Positions 1 through 13,104 of a DNA stretch of 64,000 bases are shown one piece after another. Under the pieces are notes generated by a model. The model was not told where the DNA came from. It saw only the letters and a program-made list of their open reading frames with translations, and ran no database searches. Every line of letters begins with the position of its first letter. The stretch's first letter is position 1. Origin of the DNA: Colletes latitarsis (taxonomy: Eukaryota > Arthropoda > Insecta > Hymenoptera > Colletidae); NCBI RefSeq assembly GCF_051014445.1, contig NC_135141.1:24699422-24763421 (forward strand). The letters run 5' to 3'. Both the position numbers and the translations under genes were made by a program.

Positions 1-1
1 A

Positions 2-3000
2 TTATTTGGCTACATCATTCTGCCTCCCCAACTGCTTGCAAAGGAAACATAAAAAGAAAGATAGATTAAACACAGGTTGGCAAGAAAGAGAATGTCTGTA
101 GTGATCTTGAAAAATCTAATTAGTAAAATGAACACTAAAATGACACAAGAAACGAATGATCTTTAAAGAAACAAATACGAAACCATAGATACGTTATCTT
201 TTCTACCGTCGGATTCTATCGTTTAAAACAAGAACAGAACAGAAACATTTCTGGAAGTCCTTTTTGTTATATAATTCAAATAAACGAAAGAACGTAGAAT
301 TTTTATACAAATGAAGATACATACAACGATAGAAGTTAATTTCAAAAGATAATTGCAATAACGTTGGATGAGTGGATAATGCACAAAACTAGGGGAAATT
401 TACGGCATGTACAAGTCGACATTACTAACGTGGTTCTAATGGAAATTCACGGAAAGATAAACATCTTAACATTACAGTTCCAGAGGCACGTTCAAATATA
501 ACTAAGCTGCATACCAGCATACTGCAACCATAACACAAAGATAATAAAAGGATCGTGTACAATGAGTTTGAAAATGTAGACGCATACGTGAAACTGTATT
601 GTTAATGGTGTACATATGTTTGTAGTGACAAGACATGAATGAATGTACATAGAAATTTCCAAATATTATTCTTTATCTTAAAGAACTTACCCCTTGAGAT
701 GTGTTTTCGGAAACGTTTGTAGAAGGTGCGACTGGTGTTGACGTAGGCGTTAGAAAAGCCACGGGAGCATTTGAATCATTGACTACGAAAATTCAACAAA
801 AAATTAGTTACATAGACTACTAGGTGCTTACCTAGAAACCTTACCTGGTGCAGGAATGAATAACTGAGGTGACGAAGTTGCCATAGGTGCCATTGGAGAC
901 GTTATTGGGGTTGCTATACTTGACGGTACTGAGCTATTTTTTGAACCATTCGGGTTCATTACGTCTATGTAGTTGGCACGCATATTTCTGCCCTTCGGTA
1001 ATTTGAACTTATTTACTGTCGACTCATCAGCTTGGGAAGGTGGCTGAGGCGGCGGTTGAGACAGTGATTGGGGGGTCTGCTCCGCTATAGGTGCTTTAAA
1101 TCCCACGTCCGTAGCTTTCGGGGGAGGAGCTAAAGCTGAGAAACTACTGTCACCGTCTTCGTCTTTATTCATCCATTTTTTACCAACAGGATCCCAAACA
1201 ATCTGTTCGGAGAATAAGTCATTGTATGAATATCAATTTTTTTTACTTATATAACCGAAACACAAGGTAACACTGCGCGTATCAAAGGACTAAACTACAG
1301 GGCTCAAAATAGTTGCATTGTCCAGACTCAAGTGTTAGAAACGAAACGTGAAATGTTAAGCCAGAATATATCAATAATTCGTTAGCTGTTAATTTATTGT
1401 CCGAACATTGAGTTATACTGGCCTTTTCCTCTCCCATCATAAAATCACAGACGTTCAATTACCATAAGTACCCGCGTGAGCCCTTAGCGACATAAAACAT
1501 AAAACCATCTATCGTAATTCTTCAATAATCTACATAAAAATTTAATATACTGTCAAGGTCTTACCGCTGGATTACTGTCATCCGGTAAGATCATCTGGTT
1601 CCTTGGTTTTGGAGCTAGTTTGCTAAAGAAACCACCAAACCATGAGCCTCCGCTGTTGGATGGTTTTTTCTCCGGAGCTTTCTCTGAAACCTTTTTGGTT
1701 GCCGCTGCGGGTTTCGACGATGTTTTTGGAGTCTCGAGTGCGTCCAACTCCTCCAATGGATCGTATTGCTTTCTCGTTGACGGTGTCATGGAAATCGCCG
1801 GTTGCGATGGCTGAAATAAAGTATACAATTCATCATCGCAAAGTTGTTCCGGCAAAGTTGATCACTGTTTACTGCAATAGTACCAGTCCAATGTTACAAT
1901 TTTGGCATATTTGGTAAATAATATATTTTCCTAGAACCACGCAGCTATCACAGTAAATAGCGAAAAACTTTGCTTGCGTACAAAGACATAATTGTGACTT
2001 ATGAAAAAAGTAATGAAAAAGAGGCGCAATCTTTAAAAATTCAGAAAATTTCATAATATAGGAAACTTTATTATATATTTAACAATAACAAACTTATATA
2101 TACATAAATGTTACCTAAAACAAAGAGCAAGTTCTATAAACCATGCTCTGTATCAAAGATTTGCAGTAACCACTCATACTCTCTAGTAACACAAAACATT
2201 AATAATAATTTCTCTTAAGCGGAAGAACTGACTTACGAAAATAACAATTTAATACGTTCTGTAAATACAATTCCGAATGCGCAATAACGTTATAGTTTCA
2301 GGAGAAAAAAAAAAAACTTTAATGGCGAACAATTGTTATTTGTACCTACAATCGTACTATCTATTCACAATCTGTGGGAACATCGATATCATATGTTTTA
2401 GGGATGGACTTTTCGATAGGAACATCATTATGTTTGGTTAAATTCGGATCTCTTCTAATCGATCTAACTGGTAAATCTATCAAACATGTCCCACCGAAAA
2501 CGAATGGCTTATATCGACACAATTCGGAAGTAGTCTGCGAAGAATTCGAGTAAGACCATGCATCTATCGTATCACAAATAACATCTTTCCTTCGAATATG
2601 TGGGGCTACTCTCGTAGCTTTTTTCTCTTCAAAATTACAATATTGTTTCAAAGTCTGACTCTCATTTTCAGAGACTGCTGACGTTCCGCTTTCTAATCGC
2701 GAATCAAACTTGGAAAAAGACTCGAAGTTTACTTCGCTAAATTGAATATCTAAGTCAGTGGTCGCCGATGAAATTAAATTTCTGTTCTCTACCTCGTCTA
2801 GAACTGTTTCTTTATCATTCTCTGATTTTTTTTTAACTTTACATTTTAAGAACACGGGAGGTTGCGAAGAAGGCGGTTTCGTGTATCTACCGTCTATTTT
2901 CTTGATCTTTTTTACATCTTTTGGACAAATTTTATTATTCGATAAAATTCTCGGATAATTTCCCGTGATCTTTGGGTATGTTATCAGTTTTTGAGGTTTT

Positions 3001-6000
3001 AGATACTTTTCGTTTAAATCGGTCGACCTATAAGGATTAGAAGTCAGCGACGTGCATGTCAAGTTATTGATATTGGACTCAGAAGAATGAGAAGTGACAC
3101 ATGGATCAGTTAATGAATCAGTTACTACTTTGCGTCGGCGTAACGAGTTAACATTGGTGTCATCCAATGACCACTCAGGCTCGAGATTACTATCCGGAGT
3201 AAGTGCGTAATTACTTACTTCAGGGGTAGGTGTTTTTTCTTCCCTTTTCGTCTGTCCATGTGCAAGCATCAAGAAAAAGTTGAAAAATGTGTTATTCTTA
3301 CATGTATTGCATGGTACGATTTGTTACGGGATTTAAATGCACATACTACTCTACGAATGAAACAAAATACGAAATACTTGGAATATTACGGAACATGCAT
3401 GCAAATGACAATGACAAATGCTTAACGAACGTATGGGAATAATGATATAAAAAATATAAATGCAAGATTTAAATTTATATACTGGTAAGACGCGATTGCA
3501 TCGATCGATTTACCTCATAGTTCCATTTTTCCTGTTGTTGAGAATTATCGATGTCATTTTGCTCTGACGGGTACAATGGATGAGTGGGTTGCTGCTGCCA
3601 GTTCGCAGCGGATGTATCGTTTCTACCATAATTATTCTGGTAATAAGAGTCTTGATTCCAGTAATCTTGCTGTTGCGATTGTTGGTATTGAGACTCCTCG
3701 TTTCTTGTGTATTGTACGTTTTGATCATATGCGTCCGGTATATTGGATGGCAAAGACAATGGTTGCCATTCTGATTGCACCTCAGTCGCGGCTACTTCCA
3801 TCATTGACGTTGGACCTTCTCTGTATTCAGATTGAACTGGGTTCCATTGTTGTTGCGATGGTTGTGGTTGCTGCTGTTTAACGTCATACATTTCTACATT
3901 TTGCACATTGTTATGCAATTCCATTTTCATTTGTACACCATAGGCGTCATTTTCAACAATTTCCCCCGTCTGCAACAAAGTAGTAACTTACACCTCTTTT
4001 TTATGTCATGAAATTAAAGTAATCAATGTGTGATGTATCTACTGTTTAAACTTACATGGCATTTACCAACAATCTCAGCTAGATTATCGAACCAAGTTAA
4101 AGTTATAGCTTCGTCGGTCGAATCTTTGTAGATTGGATCATGGTATTTGATCCTGTCTCCCAAATTATATACCGCATTGATAAACGACTTCTTGTATTTT
4201 GATGGTTCGTTAACGATATTCACGGCAATTTGCTCTATGTACAATAAGGCTTTCTCTATCAATCCATGATCGATCATTTTTGATGCCAAATCGAATTTAA
4301 AAGTCTGAAGATCCACCAGTGTAAATCCTGGCTCGCTAAGATTTCTAGCAGATTCGTATATTTCCGTGAGCATAACAGCCTCCGTTGTAAGGAATGAACT
4401 GTACGGTTTATGGTGATTCGCACCGATCAATACGAGTTTCACGTTATTTGCTCCATATGGACCGAAATCGACTTGTGCAAGAATATAGCAAAAATGAGCT
4501 GCGTGGATATCTCCTCGAGCGGAAAGCGTATCCCCGAGAGTTGTGATCGAACGACGATTAATTTCCGAATTAGCCGACGTGTTCGATATAATCATAGCTA
4601 AATGAGGTCTCCAATCGTCCCACCGTGGATCTGCTACACTAGTCACAACAGCAGGTACACGACCAGAGTGGAGTTGATATAAAGTTTGTAGTGGGTCGTG
4701 ATAAGGTAAACTATTCGCAAAACGTGTCATCACAGACGCATGAGTACGTTTGTCTAATTTACTAGCCAAAAAGAGAGCATGCCCCCAAAGTCCCTCATTC
4801 ATAGCGTATTCTGCGCATAAAAACAACAGAACGTAAAGTACTCGAAACACTTCCATAATTAATCAAATAAATACATACCTAGCGCTTCTTGAACTAATCC
4901 ATAAAGTAACGTATTTCTAAACTCGTCTGTCATTTGTTCAACGCTCTTTCGCGGTTTACTTTCGACCTTCTCAGGAACTTCCGTAACATCTTGATTACCC
5001 TGAATTCCATCACCATCTGCAACACCAGACCTTTGCGACATCACCGACCCCCTCCTTCCTAGATCCTGTGTTTTTTGCTTGTTCAAATCGTAAGGGTATG
5101 CGTCTTTGTTTCTGAGCAATAATGCTGCTATATCAACACCGACAACATTCTAAAAACAAACGTCTAGATAAGTATATATAACGAGTTATCATTACCTATA
5201 CAAAATAAATCTTACCCCGTTCTGCTGGATCAACATAATCATTAATTCGTATAAAAGTATGTACGAAGCACGATCAACCATCTCTTCGTTTAGTGCTGCT
5301 TTTTTAATTTTATTTTCGCAATATTCAATAATGGTCTTTTTATGAGTAACGCCCCTGTACAAAAAACATTCATTATAACAAAAGTAAGCATAAATATAAA
5401 ATGTATTGTGCTTACAAGACACTAATTTATAAATATGCACACTATAAAAATACGCATGCTTAGATTATTAATATATTGATTGCACTTACTTAATTAGAGG
5501 TCCAGGATAAGCTCGCAAATCACGCGCAATGGGATCGTGTTGAAATAGATTGTCCAGTCTAAGAATGTCCACTTTGGCTCTTTCACCATCGGTTGGATAA
5601 CTTGGTTGAACGTGTATCATGGATCCAATAGAAAAACATCCTACATACAAAGCACTATTATAAAATAGAATGCATTACATGATATCTGTTAAGTGTTATA
5701 AACAATTTAAGTGTATACCGTATGCATGAGAAATGGAAAATTTCATCGGTGTTAGTCGTGCAGAAGTAGTCGCTGAATCTTCAAGCAAAGACATATCGCA
5801 AGTTCGTTTATCGCCAGCCGTTCTGAAAAATATAATTTTCATTTTTGCATGTAAATAAAAACTAAACATTTAAAAAATGAATAACTACAAAAGCAGTACT
5901 AGCGATCATGTGCGCACATTTATTCAAGTATCAAGTAGATTATCCAAACTCTTACTGCATGATAATATTATTTTTGTTACGTCTATTATTTACATGGAAA

Positions 6001-9000
6001 GAAGACAGATTTTACTTACTAGCAACTACAATCGATATATTTCTAACAAGGAATTTAAATATCTAGCTTAGAGAAAGGTACTCTAAATGCCACAAATATA
6101 TTCTAACTAAATTACTTTCAGAAAATAGGAGTCGGACATTTTCATTATTTGGCACAAGTGTCGAACCGAGAGGATTCTCTCGGTCTCACCTATTTAAATT
6201 TTGATAACTCGAACTCTGTCTTCGCTGTGGACTCCTGGTCCATCCGGGATACCCGAAATACGGAACATATAATGCTTTGTTTGGTGAGTGGAAGCATGCA
6301 CTTGGATTTATAAAAAATCTAACACATAATCGATATTATAAAAACGATAGGAAAACAGAATCGATATATTTAGATTCGATTGTTTTTTTATTTTCCTTGA
6401 CGCTTACCTGTCATCGCAGGAACTACGTCCTGAATGAACACTCGCTCTATCCTCCGGATAACTCGTAACACTTCGAGAGATATGTTGCTGTTGTTGATTA
6501 GCATAATATTTGTGATACCATTCTGAATAAGCGGCAGGACTTGTACGTCGCATGTTTTCTATGTACGCATAGTAATTATTGGCATAATGAACACCGTAAT
6601 CGTATCCAGAATATCCTGTAAATCGAAGTTTTGTTGAAATGTTTTATTTTGCTATAAAAATTGAATCGAATGTACGAAATGGTACACACCATTGTAACCA
6701 TAATAGGGATCTCTCGTTCGCATGTAATATGCACGATCTCTATCATTGTAAGAAGACCTACTGGACGGTCTAGATCTATAAAGATATAAATATCAAGTAA
6801 GATATAAACATCAACAACTAACAAGTCTAAAAAATAGTCAGTTTTCTGAAAACCGGATAAACGGTCCAGTACTGTATCAGGTTACTTTGTTAAACGCTCA
6901 AAAAGTACATACCCTCTACCATAAGGATCATCGTAATATGGATCTCTAATATCGTAATCATCGTATCGTCTTGGCCTTCTATCGTCCCTTCTTCTATCAC
7001 GATCAAGATAATCTCGATCTCTAGAATATCGTGAATCGTAGTCTCGAGCTTCTCTATCTCTACGACGCCCATCATCGATCCTGTCTCTTCTACGATCGTC
7101 TGGTCTCCTTCTGCCATCCCTTTCATCCAGATCGTCTTTACCTCTGCTTCTTCTGTCAATTTCTTCTCTCGCATGCCTATCTAGATCATCCCGACTGTGA
7201 TGCTTGCGATCGTCTTCTCGATAAGGAACTTCTCGTCGATCGAAATCGTCGCGTGCAGTGTAAGATCGATCACTTTCTCCTCCGCGACGTCGATCGTAAT
7301 AATAATCATCGTCGTATTCACGGTCACGATCATAACTGTAAAAAACATCGAGGTAGAATAATTATTTCTAATCTCATGTTTTATTAGAATTTAATTTATT
7401 ATGAGTTTACTGACTATGCGTTCTTCCGTTCATATTCATATCGTCGCCGTTCCGAACTGCTATCGCGTCGTCTCTCTCTACTATCGTCTCTGCTATTCCC
7501 AGAACCTTCGTCGTCCTCGTCTTCGTACGAATCTCTACGGTTCGATAAATTGGAAACTCCCTGACTCTCGCGTATAGATGCGCCAACAGCTTCCTCGCGT
7601 TTGTTTCTCGAATCGCTAGTTTGATCTTGTATCGTAGCTGAAATGAAGATAAGAAACAATGAGAAATTAGATTTAAAGATATATAATTTAAATACGTATG
7701 AAGCTCTATCTCACAGCCTGTAAGGGGAACTTCTTGAGAACCTGTAACTACTCGTCCATTAGGTCTGTCATCTAAAGACTGAGTAACATCGTTTGGAGAT
7801 GCGCCTCCTGGTATTTGCCTAAGGTCCTCGTCCGTCTGTTGATTAGGGTCTTCAGGGTCATTGCCTCTGCCAGGTACTTCCCGCGTTTCGCTAGATTCCA
7901 GCATGATTTGAGATTGAGGTTGATGTCTTTCTTCTCCGGAGGGATCATTACGTGACTGTTGCGGAGGTAGGGATCGTTCTCTGCCAGACGGATCGTTTCG
8001 ACGTTCCAACGGGTCAGAGTCTGTTCGCGATAGTATAGGGACGCTTCTCTCTTGGCCAGGAGGAACATCACGGCGTTCTGATCTGTCAGACATATTTCTT
8101 AGTTGAAGACCTTGTTCCTGACCGGAAGGATCATTCCTTCTTGGATCTGGTAGTCTCTGAACAGATTGAACATATTGTTCTTGTCCCGTTGGATCATTTC
8201 TACGCGGATCTATGGAACTCGACTGCCCCGGTACTTCGCGTAAAAAGGGAATATCATTAGGCACTTCGTCGTTTTCATCGTCCTGGCTTGGTGGAGTCGG
8301 TTCATGCTCTTGATGGGAATCTGTTAATTCTCCGGTTTCTAAAAATGTGTTTCTATCATTTGACGCGAATTCATAATTATCCGGCACCTGCAAAATAATG
8401 TTTATTTATTTTGTCAGTATAGACAGAAGACGTTAATTTATTTTTCTTTTGTTACAAGTATACCTGTTCCGGCTGAAGAGGTGGATGAGATCGTGCAGAA
8501 GGTACTTCGATGTTATTTACTTCTTGTCTGAAATCGCGTACACTAGCCGATTCTTTAACGGGATTAATAACCGGTTTTGGGTCGTTATCTAAAGTTTCCT
8601 TATTTATGGAATCTCTCGAGCCGTAAATATCGCGTTCCTGTAAAGACGGCGTAACTACTTCTAAATTTACGAATTCTGAAGGCTGCTGAATAATTTCATA
8701 GTTTTCTACATTTTGTTCGGTACTCCATTCTTTAACTAGCCGAGCATGATCCTTTGGATACCATGTATTGTCTAAGGAGCGTGGTAATGTATTCTGATTG
8801 TACCATTGATCATATCCACTTTGCGTCATGTTATCTGTTGGCTTAATATTTGTCGGCGGATATGTATTGTGTGTTGAATTTTCTTTACTAATAGCACCTT
8901 GGGAATCAATGGAATGAGAATTTTCTGCACTGGGCGGAGCATAATCGGAAGGTAACCCAGGTATATTATCGGGAGTAGAACTGTTTTGCGAAGCTGTATT

Positions 9001-10660
9001 TTGATTCCATCCGTCCTCAGGTATAACAGGATGCACTTCTGACGGTTCATTTTGATTTTCTACATGTTTGCTTATCATAGTACTAAGATTCAACTGTTCT
9101 AATTTTGCCGGTAACTCCTCCGATGAAATATTTCTCCCCCATTCTAATGGATCACTTGTTAAATTAAAGTCATTATTTTCCTGAATGGAAACATTTTCGG
9201 AGCTTGCAATAGTCGACATAGTTTCAGGAGAGGCTGATACGTTAAGATGGGAGTCAGGTAATTGTGACTTAGCTATATTCGTTTTTGTATGTATACTGGA
9301 ATCTTTTGAAATCATGGAGTTTGTAGTTAACGAAGGTATAGATGTTTTTCTATCTTCTTGCTCTATGCTAGGTTCTGGTAGTTGGGATATATTGGGTAAA
9401 GAATGATGAGAGGATATTGTAGGAGTTTGTTGCCAGTCGTTTATAGCAACAGCACCAGCATTATCCTGTTTAATATTCTCTTCCAATATGTTATTATTCT
9501 TTTGCTGCTCTTGTAACCACTGGGTTGTATGAGTCTCATCTGAATGTTTCCATTGTTGTGGAACGTCTGCATTTGCCGTTTGAGACCATGAATTGAATTC
9601 GCTATTAACATTGTAACTTGGTGGTAATTGTTGACCTTGATTGGGTAGCATGGATTGACGACTTTGATTGTTCCATTGAGAAGCGGACATATTCATTTGA
9701 TTAGACCAATTGCTTGGATCATTGATGGAATGTTCTTTGTTAGTATTATCAGTGGAAGGTGGAAGAAGTTGACTCAAATTAGTTTGTTGTAACTGTGACA
9801 TGGACTGATTACTTGTGTCATCAAACTTTTGCATCTCCTTGTCCATTTTTGGATCCTGCCAATGTCCTGACATATTGTGAGGTGGCATTAAATTTGTTTG
9901 ATCTGGCTTATGCCAAGTATAATTACTACTAGCTAATGGAGGTTGCATTACTGAATCATTTTGGTTCTGTATAATAGGTCTTTGCTGTGTGTATGGAATT
10001 TTTTGAGGCTGTTGTTCGCTCGTCCATTGAGAAGCATTAAAATTTACAGGTCCAGATTTAACAGAATTAGATCTAGGCGATGGCGGATATTGATATTGAG
10101 TATAATTCGAATATGGTGGAAATGAGTCTGAATGATTTGGAATTGGTTGCCTATTACCAACTGTGTTTGGTGTATTATCATCAGGCAGAGAATTTTGATT
10201 AAGCAAATCAGACTTGTTGCCATTAACATTCTGATAATAATGATCTTGAATAGAGTTTGGTCTTGGATGACCTTGATTTGTATATGAAGGTATATAATGC
10301 TGTTGCTGTTGTTGCTGCTGTTGCTCTTGTTGAAGTAGCTGTTGCTGTTGCTGATTATCTGTCTGTTTATCAAAATCCCAATTCCATGAATTATTCCAAG
10401 GATCACTTGTTTGTTTTGACTGATTTACAATGGGTGGTTGGTGCTGAATGGTATCATTGGACGAGACTTCTGGTTGTACCCTTGACATTGGATTCCATGC
10501 ATTTTGATTATGAGCTCCATATCCTAAGGTATGATCTACTCTGGACCTGGCTGGTCGGGCTCTATAGGGATTCTAGAAACATATTTTAAACGTTATACCA
10601 TGAAATTCAAAGTATATATTTATATAATATATTATAATCTTGTATATTACTTACACTCAT
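2..10660 (-). CDS. Sec16: Protein transport protein Sec16 (ER exit-site scaffold), 19-exon model
   Basis: Sec16 organises ER exit sites and COPII coat assembly. Coding exons in transcript order: 10655-10660, 8464-10572, 7715-8387, 7415-7637, 6913-7335, 6690-6775, 6408-6615, 6190-6300, 5719-5822, 5490-5640, 5216-5354, 4879-5149, 4056-4810, 3514-3969, 3219-3251, 1565-1810, 845-1202, 691-782, 2-31. They sum to 6474 nt, an open 2157-residue frame with matching phases. The first exon codes only Met-Ser. Visible parts are a Gln/Asn-rich disordered N-terminus with a polyQ tract, an exon of RNDPSGQE-like repeats, an Arg/Asp-rich stretch, and the central conserved (ACE1-type) domain at about residues 1280-1750 (EYAMNEGLWGHALFLAS, then HDPLQTLYQLHSGR). 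The C-terminus carries the insect Sec16 signature GGSWFGGFFSKL followed by QMILPDD and IVWDPV. The 10-codon last exon at the left edge is the least certain, and the splice sites of exon 8 (6190-6300) are weak. Confidence 0.9.
2361..3251 (-). CDS. Possible alternative terminal exon of Sec16
   Basis: The 33-nt Sec16 exon at 3219-3251 ends in a perfect GTAAGT donor. If that donor is not used, the frame stays open for a further 285 codons to a stop at 2361-2363. The extension is Ser/Thr- and Lys-rich, has no domain I recognise, and would replace the conserved Sec16 C-terminus. An open stretch this long in AT-rich intronic sequence is unlikely by chance, so I infer an alternative 3'-terminal exon. 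Without RNA data it could still be a retained ORF or an unrelated coding remnant. Confidence 0.4.
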   Translation of the reverse strand, partial: TKREEKTPTPEVSNYALTPDSNLEPEWSLDDTNVNSLRRRKVVTDSLTDPCVTSHSSESNINNLTCTSLTSNPYRSTDLNEKYLKPQKLITYPKITGNYPRILSNNKICPKDVKKIKKIDGRYTKPPSSQPPVFLKCKVKKKSENDKETVLDEVENRNLISSATTDLDIQFSEVNFESFSKFDSRLESGTSAVSENESQTLKQYCNFEEKKATRVAPHIRRKDVICDTIDAWSYSNSSQTTSELCRYKPFVFGGTCLIDLPVRSIRRDPNLTKHNDVPIEKSIPKTYDIDVPTDCE

Positions 10661-12014
10661 ACTGCCTTGGGGACAGTACTGATTGCTTCTTAGTTATATG
10701 AAACCTGTAAGACGAAAACAGATATATCAACATACTATATTACAAAGAAGCAATATATATAAACAATTCCATTGGTTTATTATTAATCAATGTAATAAAT
10801 TACAGATGATAATTTTTATCAATGCAATACATGTCTTATCGACATTCCCATAAAGGTTAGTCTTTATGAAAAACATCCAATGACAAATTATTCAAGCAGA
10901 GTGAAAACTACTTTCACATACTATAGAAAACATATACATATATACGTGCGTATGTTAGTGTATATATGTATCTACGTATATATATATATATAGGTCATTG
11001 GTCACCTATTCTTCATTATTTTAATAACATTTCCCGCGAGTAAAAATGACGAGCAAGGGCGTAGGAAAGTAATATTTCACAAGAAATAGAGAGAAATCGG
11101 AAAGTCATCGAAAATACAAATCGATGTATGAAATCCGTTCATGCTCGCGACAAGTACGTTCAGGAAACACAAGATTCCTCGACTTCCGCGCGACAAAAGT
11201 CAAAATTGGTATAATTATGTAACAAAAATCATGAGAAAGCAGTTTTTGCGAGTAAATAATGAATCCGCCGGATAAGGGAAAGTCCGGAGGCGAAAAATGA
11301 AGATCTTCGTGCCGAAAGTTAGGATACCAGCTGGGATAGCCAACTTAGCGTTCAGGGACCCCTCATACGTTCACTCACCTAGCTATCGTATCTTGCACTG
11401 GTGTCCATACGCAAGCACAAGCATTATTTTCTTCCACAGAACATGCGAATCGTTGCCGTTGGAAATTCGATGTTTATAGTCACGGATCAATCATTCGCAG
11501 GATCGAAACGGAAAAATCACAAAAACGCGGACATTTTACAGATACTGTGAAAGGAAGGTGTGGGTTAAGCACGTCACGAAATTTTTCTCGTTCACTTTCC
11601 ACGCGAGCAGAACCATAGACGCGCACAGCGCGGACGCGTTGATCTCAAACGTCAAAGGACTTCCGACGAAACGTCGTCAGATGGCGTCGAAGGGTGGTTC
11701 AAAATTTTTTAAATTTCTAAAAATAAAAAAGAAAACAAAACAGAAAAAATACCAAAATTATATAAACGTTTGCATAATGACGCGTTAATGGAATCAGAAT
11801 AATAGTTTTCCAACAATTCGCTGTTCAGCAACGTTCGAGGCGCGGCAAAAATTTCTATCCGCGACAGGGTAGGGGAAACGATATCCGAATCATATTTATT
11901 TTTGATTATCCAGCCGCAACGTTTTATTTAGTAAGCGAAAAACGTTTATAAGCGATAACGCGATATCGTGCGTTTATTAATGAGCGTAAATTGGTGATGA
12001 AAATGAAGACGCAT
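10661..12014. other. Sec16 upstream region (no gene seen)
   Basis: This is the AT-rich 5' flank of Sec16, with a short TA/CATA microsatellite near 10930-10995. It probably holds the Sec16 promoter and a non-coding 5' exon, but I cannot place a start site. No coding exon or RNA gene is recognisable. Confidence 0.5.
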
Positions 12015-13085
12015 TAACAACAATGAGGAAATAATGTGAACGTGTTCGATAGGAACTCTGGCACAGAAGAATACTTCACACCGACCGACACCGACTGACG
12101 TGGTATGCTAAGAGTGGACGCTTGACGAACAGAGATGCCAGATAGAGCACCGGGTGCACTACTCACACTATGCCAGATTACGTGTACATGAGCTCGTAGA
12201 GTTTCGGAGTGTCGACAAAGGCAAACTGACACATGCTCTCATTCTCGATTCTCCGAAACTACCCGAAGTAATATCGAACCGCCTCGTGGGAGTCGAGAGC
12301 CGCCCAAGTTTCCGTGGAATAGTTCGTTATTTTCAACGATAGATGGCGCTTATTTTTCGACCTCAAACCCCCTGGTGCTAAAACGCCCAAGTTTGTCGTG
12401 GAATAGTTCGTTACCTTCGTCGCTAGATGGCGCTTATTTTTCGACCTCAAACCCTCTGGTGCTAAAACGCCCAAGTTTGTCGTGAAAGAGTTCATTATCT
12501 TCAACGCTAGATCACAGACGAAGGCTAGATGACGCTCATTTATCGTCCTCAGATCCTCTGTTGTTAAAACGCCCAATTTTGTCGTGGAATAGATCGTATC
12601 GTCCATGCTAGATGGATTACTCGACAAATTTGGGCGTTTTAGCACCAGTGGGTATCAGGTCGATAAATAAGCGCCATCTAGCAACGAAGGTAACGAACTA
12701 TTCCACGACAAACTTGGGCGTTTTAGCACCAGAGGGTTTGAGGTCGATAAATAAGCGCCATCTATCGTTGAAAATAACGAACTATTCCACACAACTTGGG
12801 CAGCTCTCGACTCCCACGAGGCGGTCCGATATTACTTGGGTAGTTTCGGAGAATCGAGAATGAGAGCGTGTATCAGTTTATCTTTGTCGACTTTCCGAAA
12901 CTCTACGTGCTCACGTACGCGTGATCTGGCATAGGGTGAGTAGTGCACTCGGTGCTCAAGCTAGCATCTCTGTTGACGAATCGGCCACACCGTGGCCAGT
13001 TCCGCGTAAATGGATTTCGGTTGGTGAAGTTTCGACCGTTTCACAAAGTTTTATAACGAATTTTTCGCTATTCCCGACTGCAAAT
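12015..13085. repeat. Large imperfect palindrome (inverted duplication) next to Sec22
   Basis: Sequence from about 12015 to 12560 reappears reverse-complemented from about 12600 to 13085. Matching landmarks include the segments around CAGAGATGCCAG and CATCTCTGTTGACG, the two copies of CTCATTCTCGATTCTCCGAA, and the pair GCCTCGTGGGAGTCGAGAGC and its complement. The inner part of each arm consists of tandem units of about 84 bp containing a GCGCCATCTAGC core, with about three units on the left and two on the right. Outer parts are more diverged than inner parts. The right arm stops about 20 bp before the Sec22 start codon, so it covers the Sec22 5' UTR and promoter. It lacks transposon terminal features and looks like an inverted duplication of the promoter region. 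Confidence 0.85.
12340..12766. promoter_or_regulatory. Cluster of five CTCF-like motifs in mirrored orientation
   Basis: Close variants of AGCGCCATCTAGC occur at 12340-12350, 12422-12434 and 12524-12535 (degenerate) on the minus strand, and at 12670-12682 and 12754-12766 on the plus strand. The core fits the CTCF consensus known from Drosophila (GCGCC-M-Y-CT-R). Motif identity is seen directly; CTCF binding or insulator function is inference. The sites fall in the tandem units of the palindrome between Sec16 and Sec22. Confidence 0.45.
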
Positions 13086-13104
13086 TCAGTTGATTTTTGG
13101 AAAA

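Noticed and set aside
12113..12985. Interpretation of the palindrome as a standard foldback transposon or MITE
   Set aside because: Homology continues beyond the core into diverged outer arms up to the Sec22 start, with no target-site duplication seen; an inverted promoter duplication fits better.
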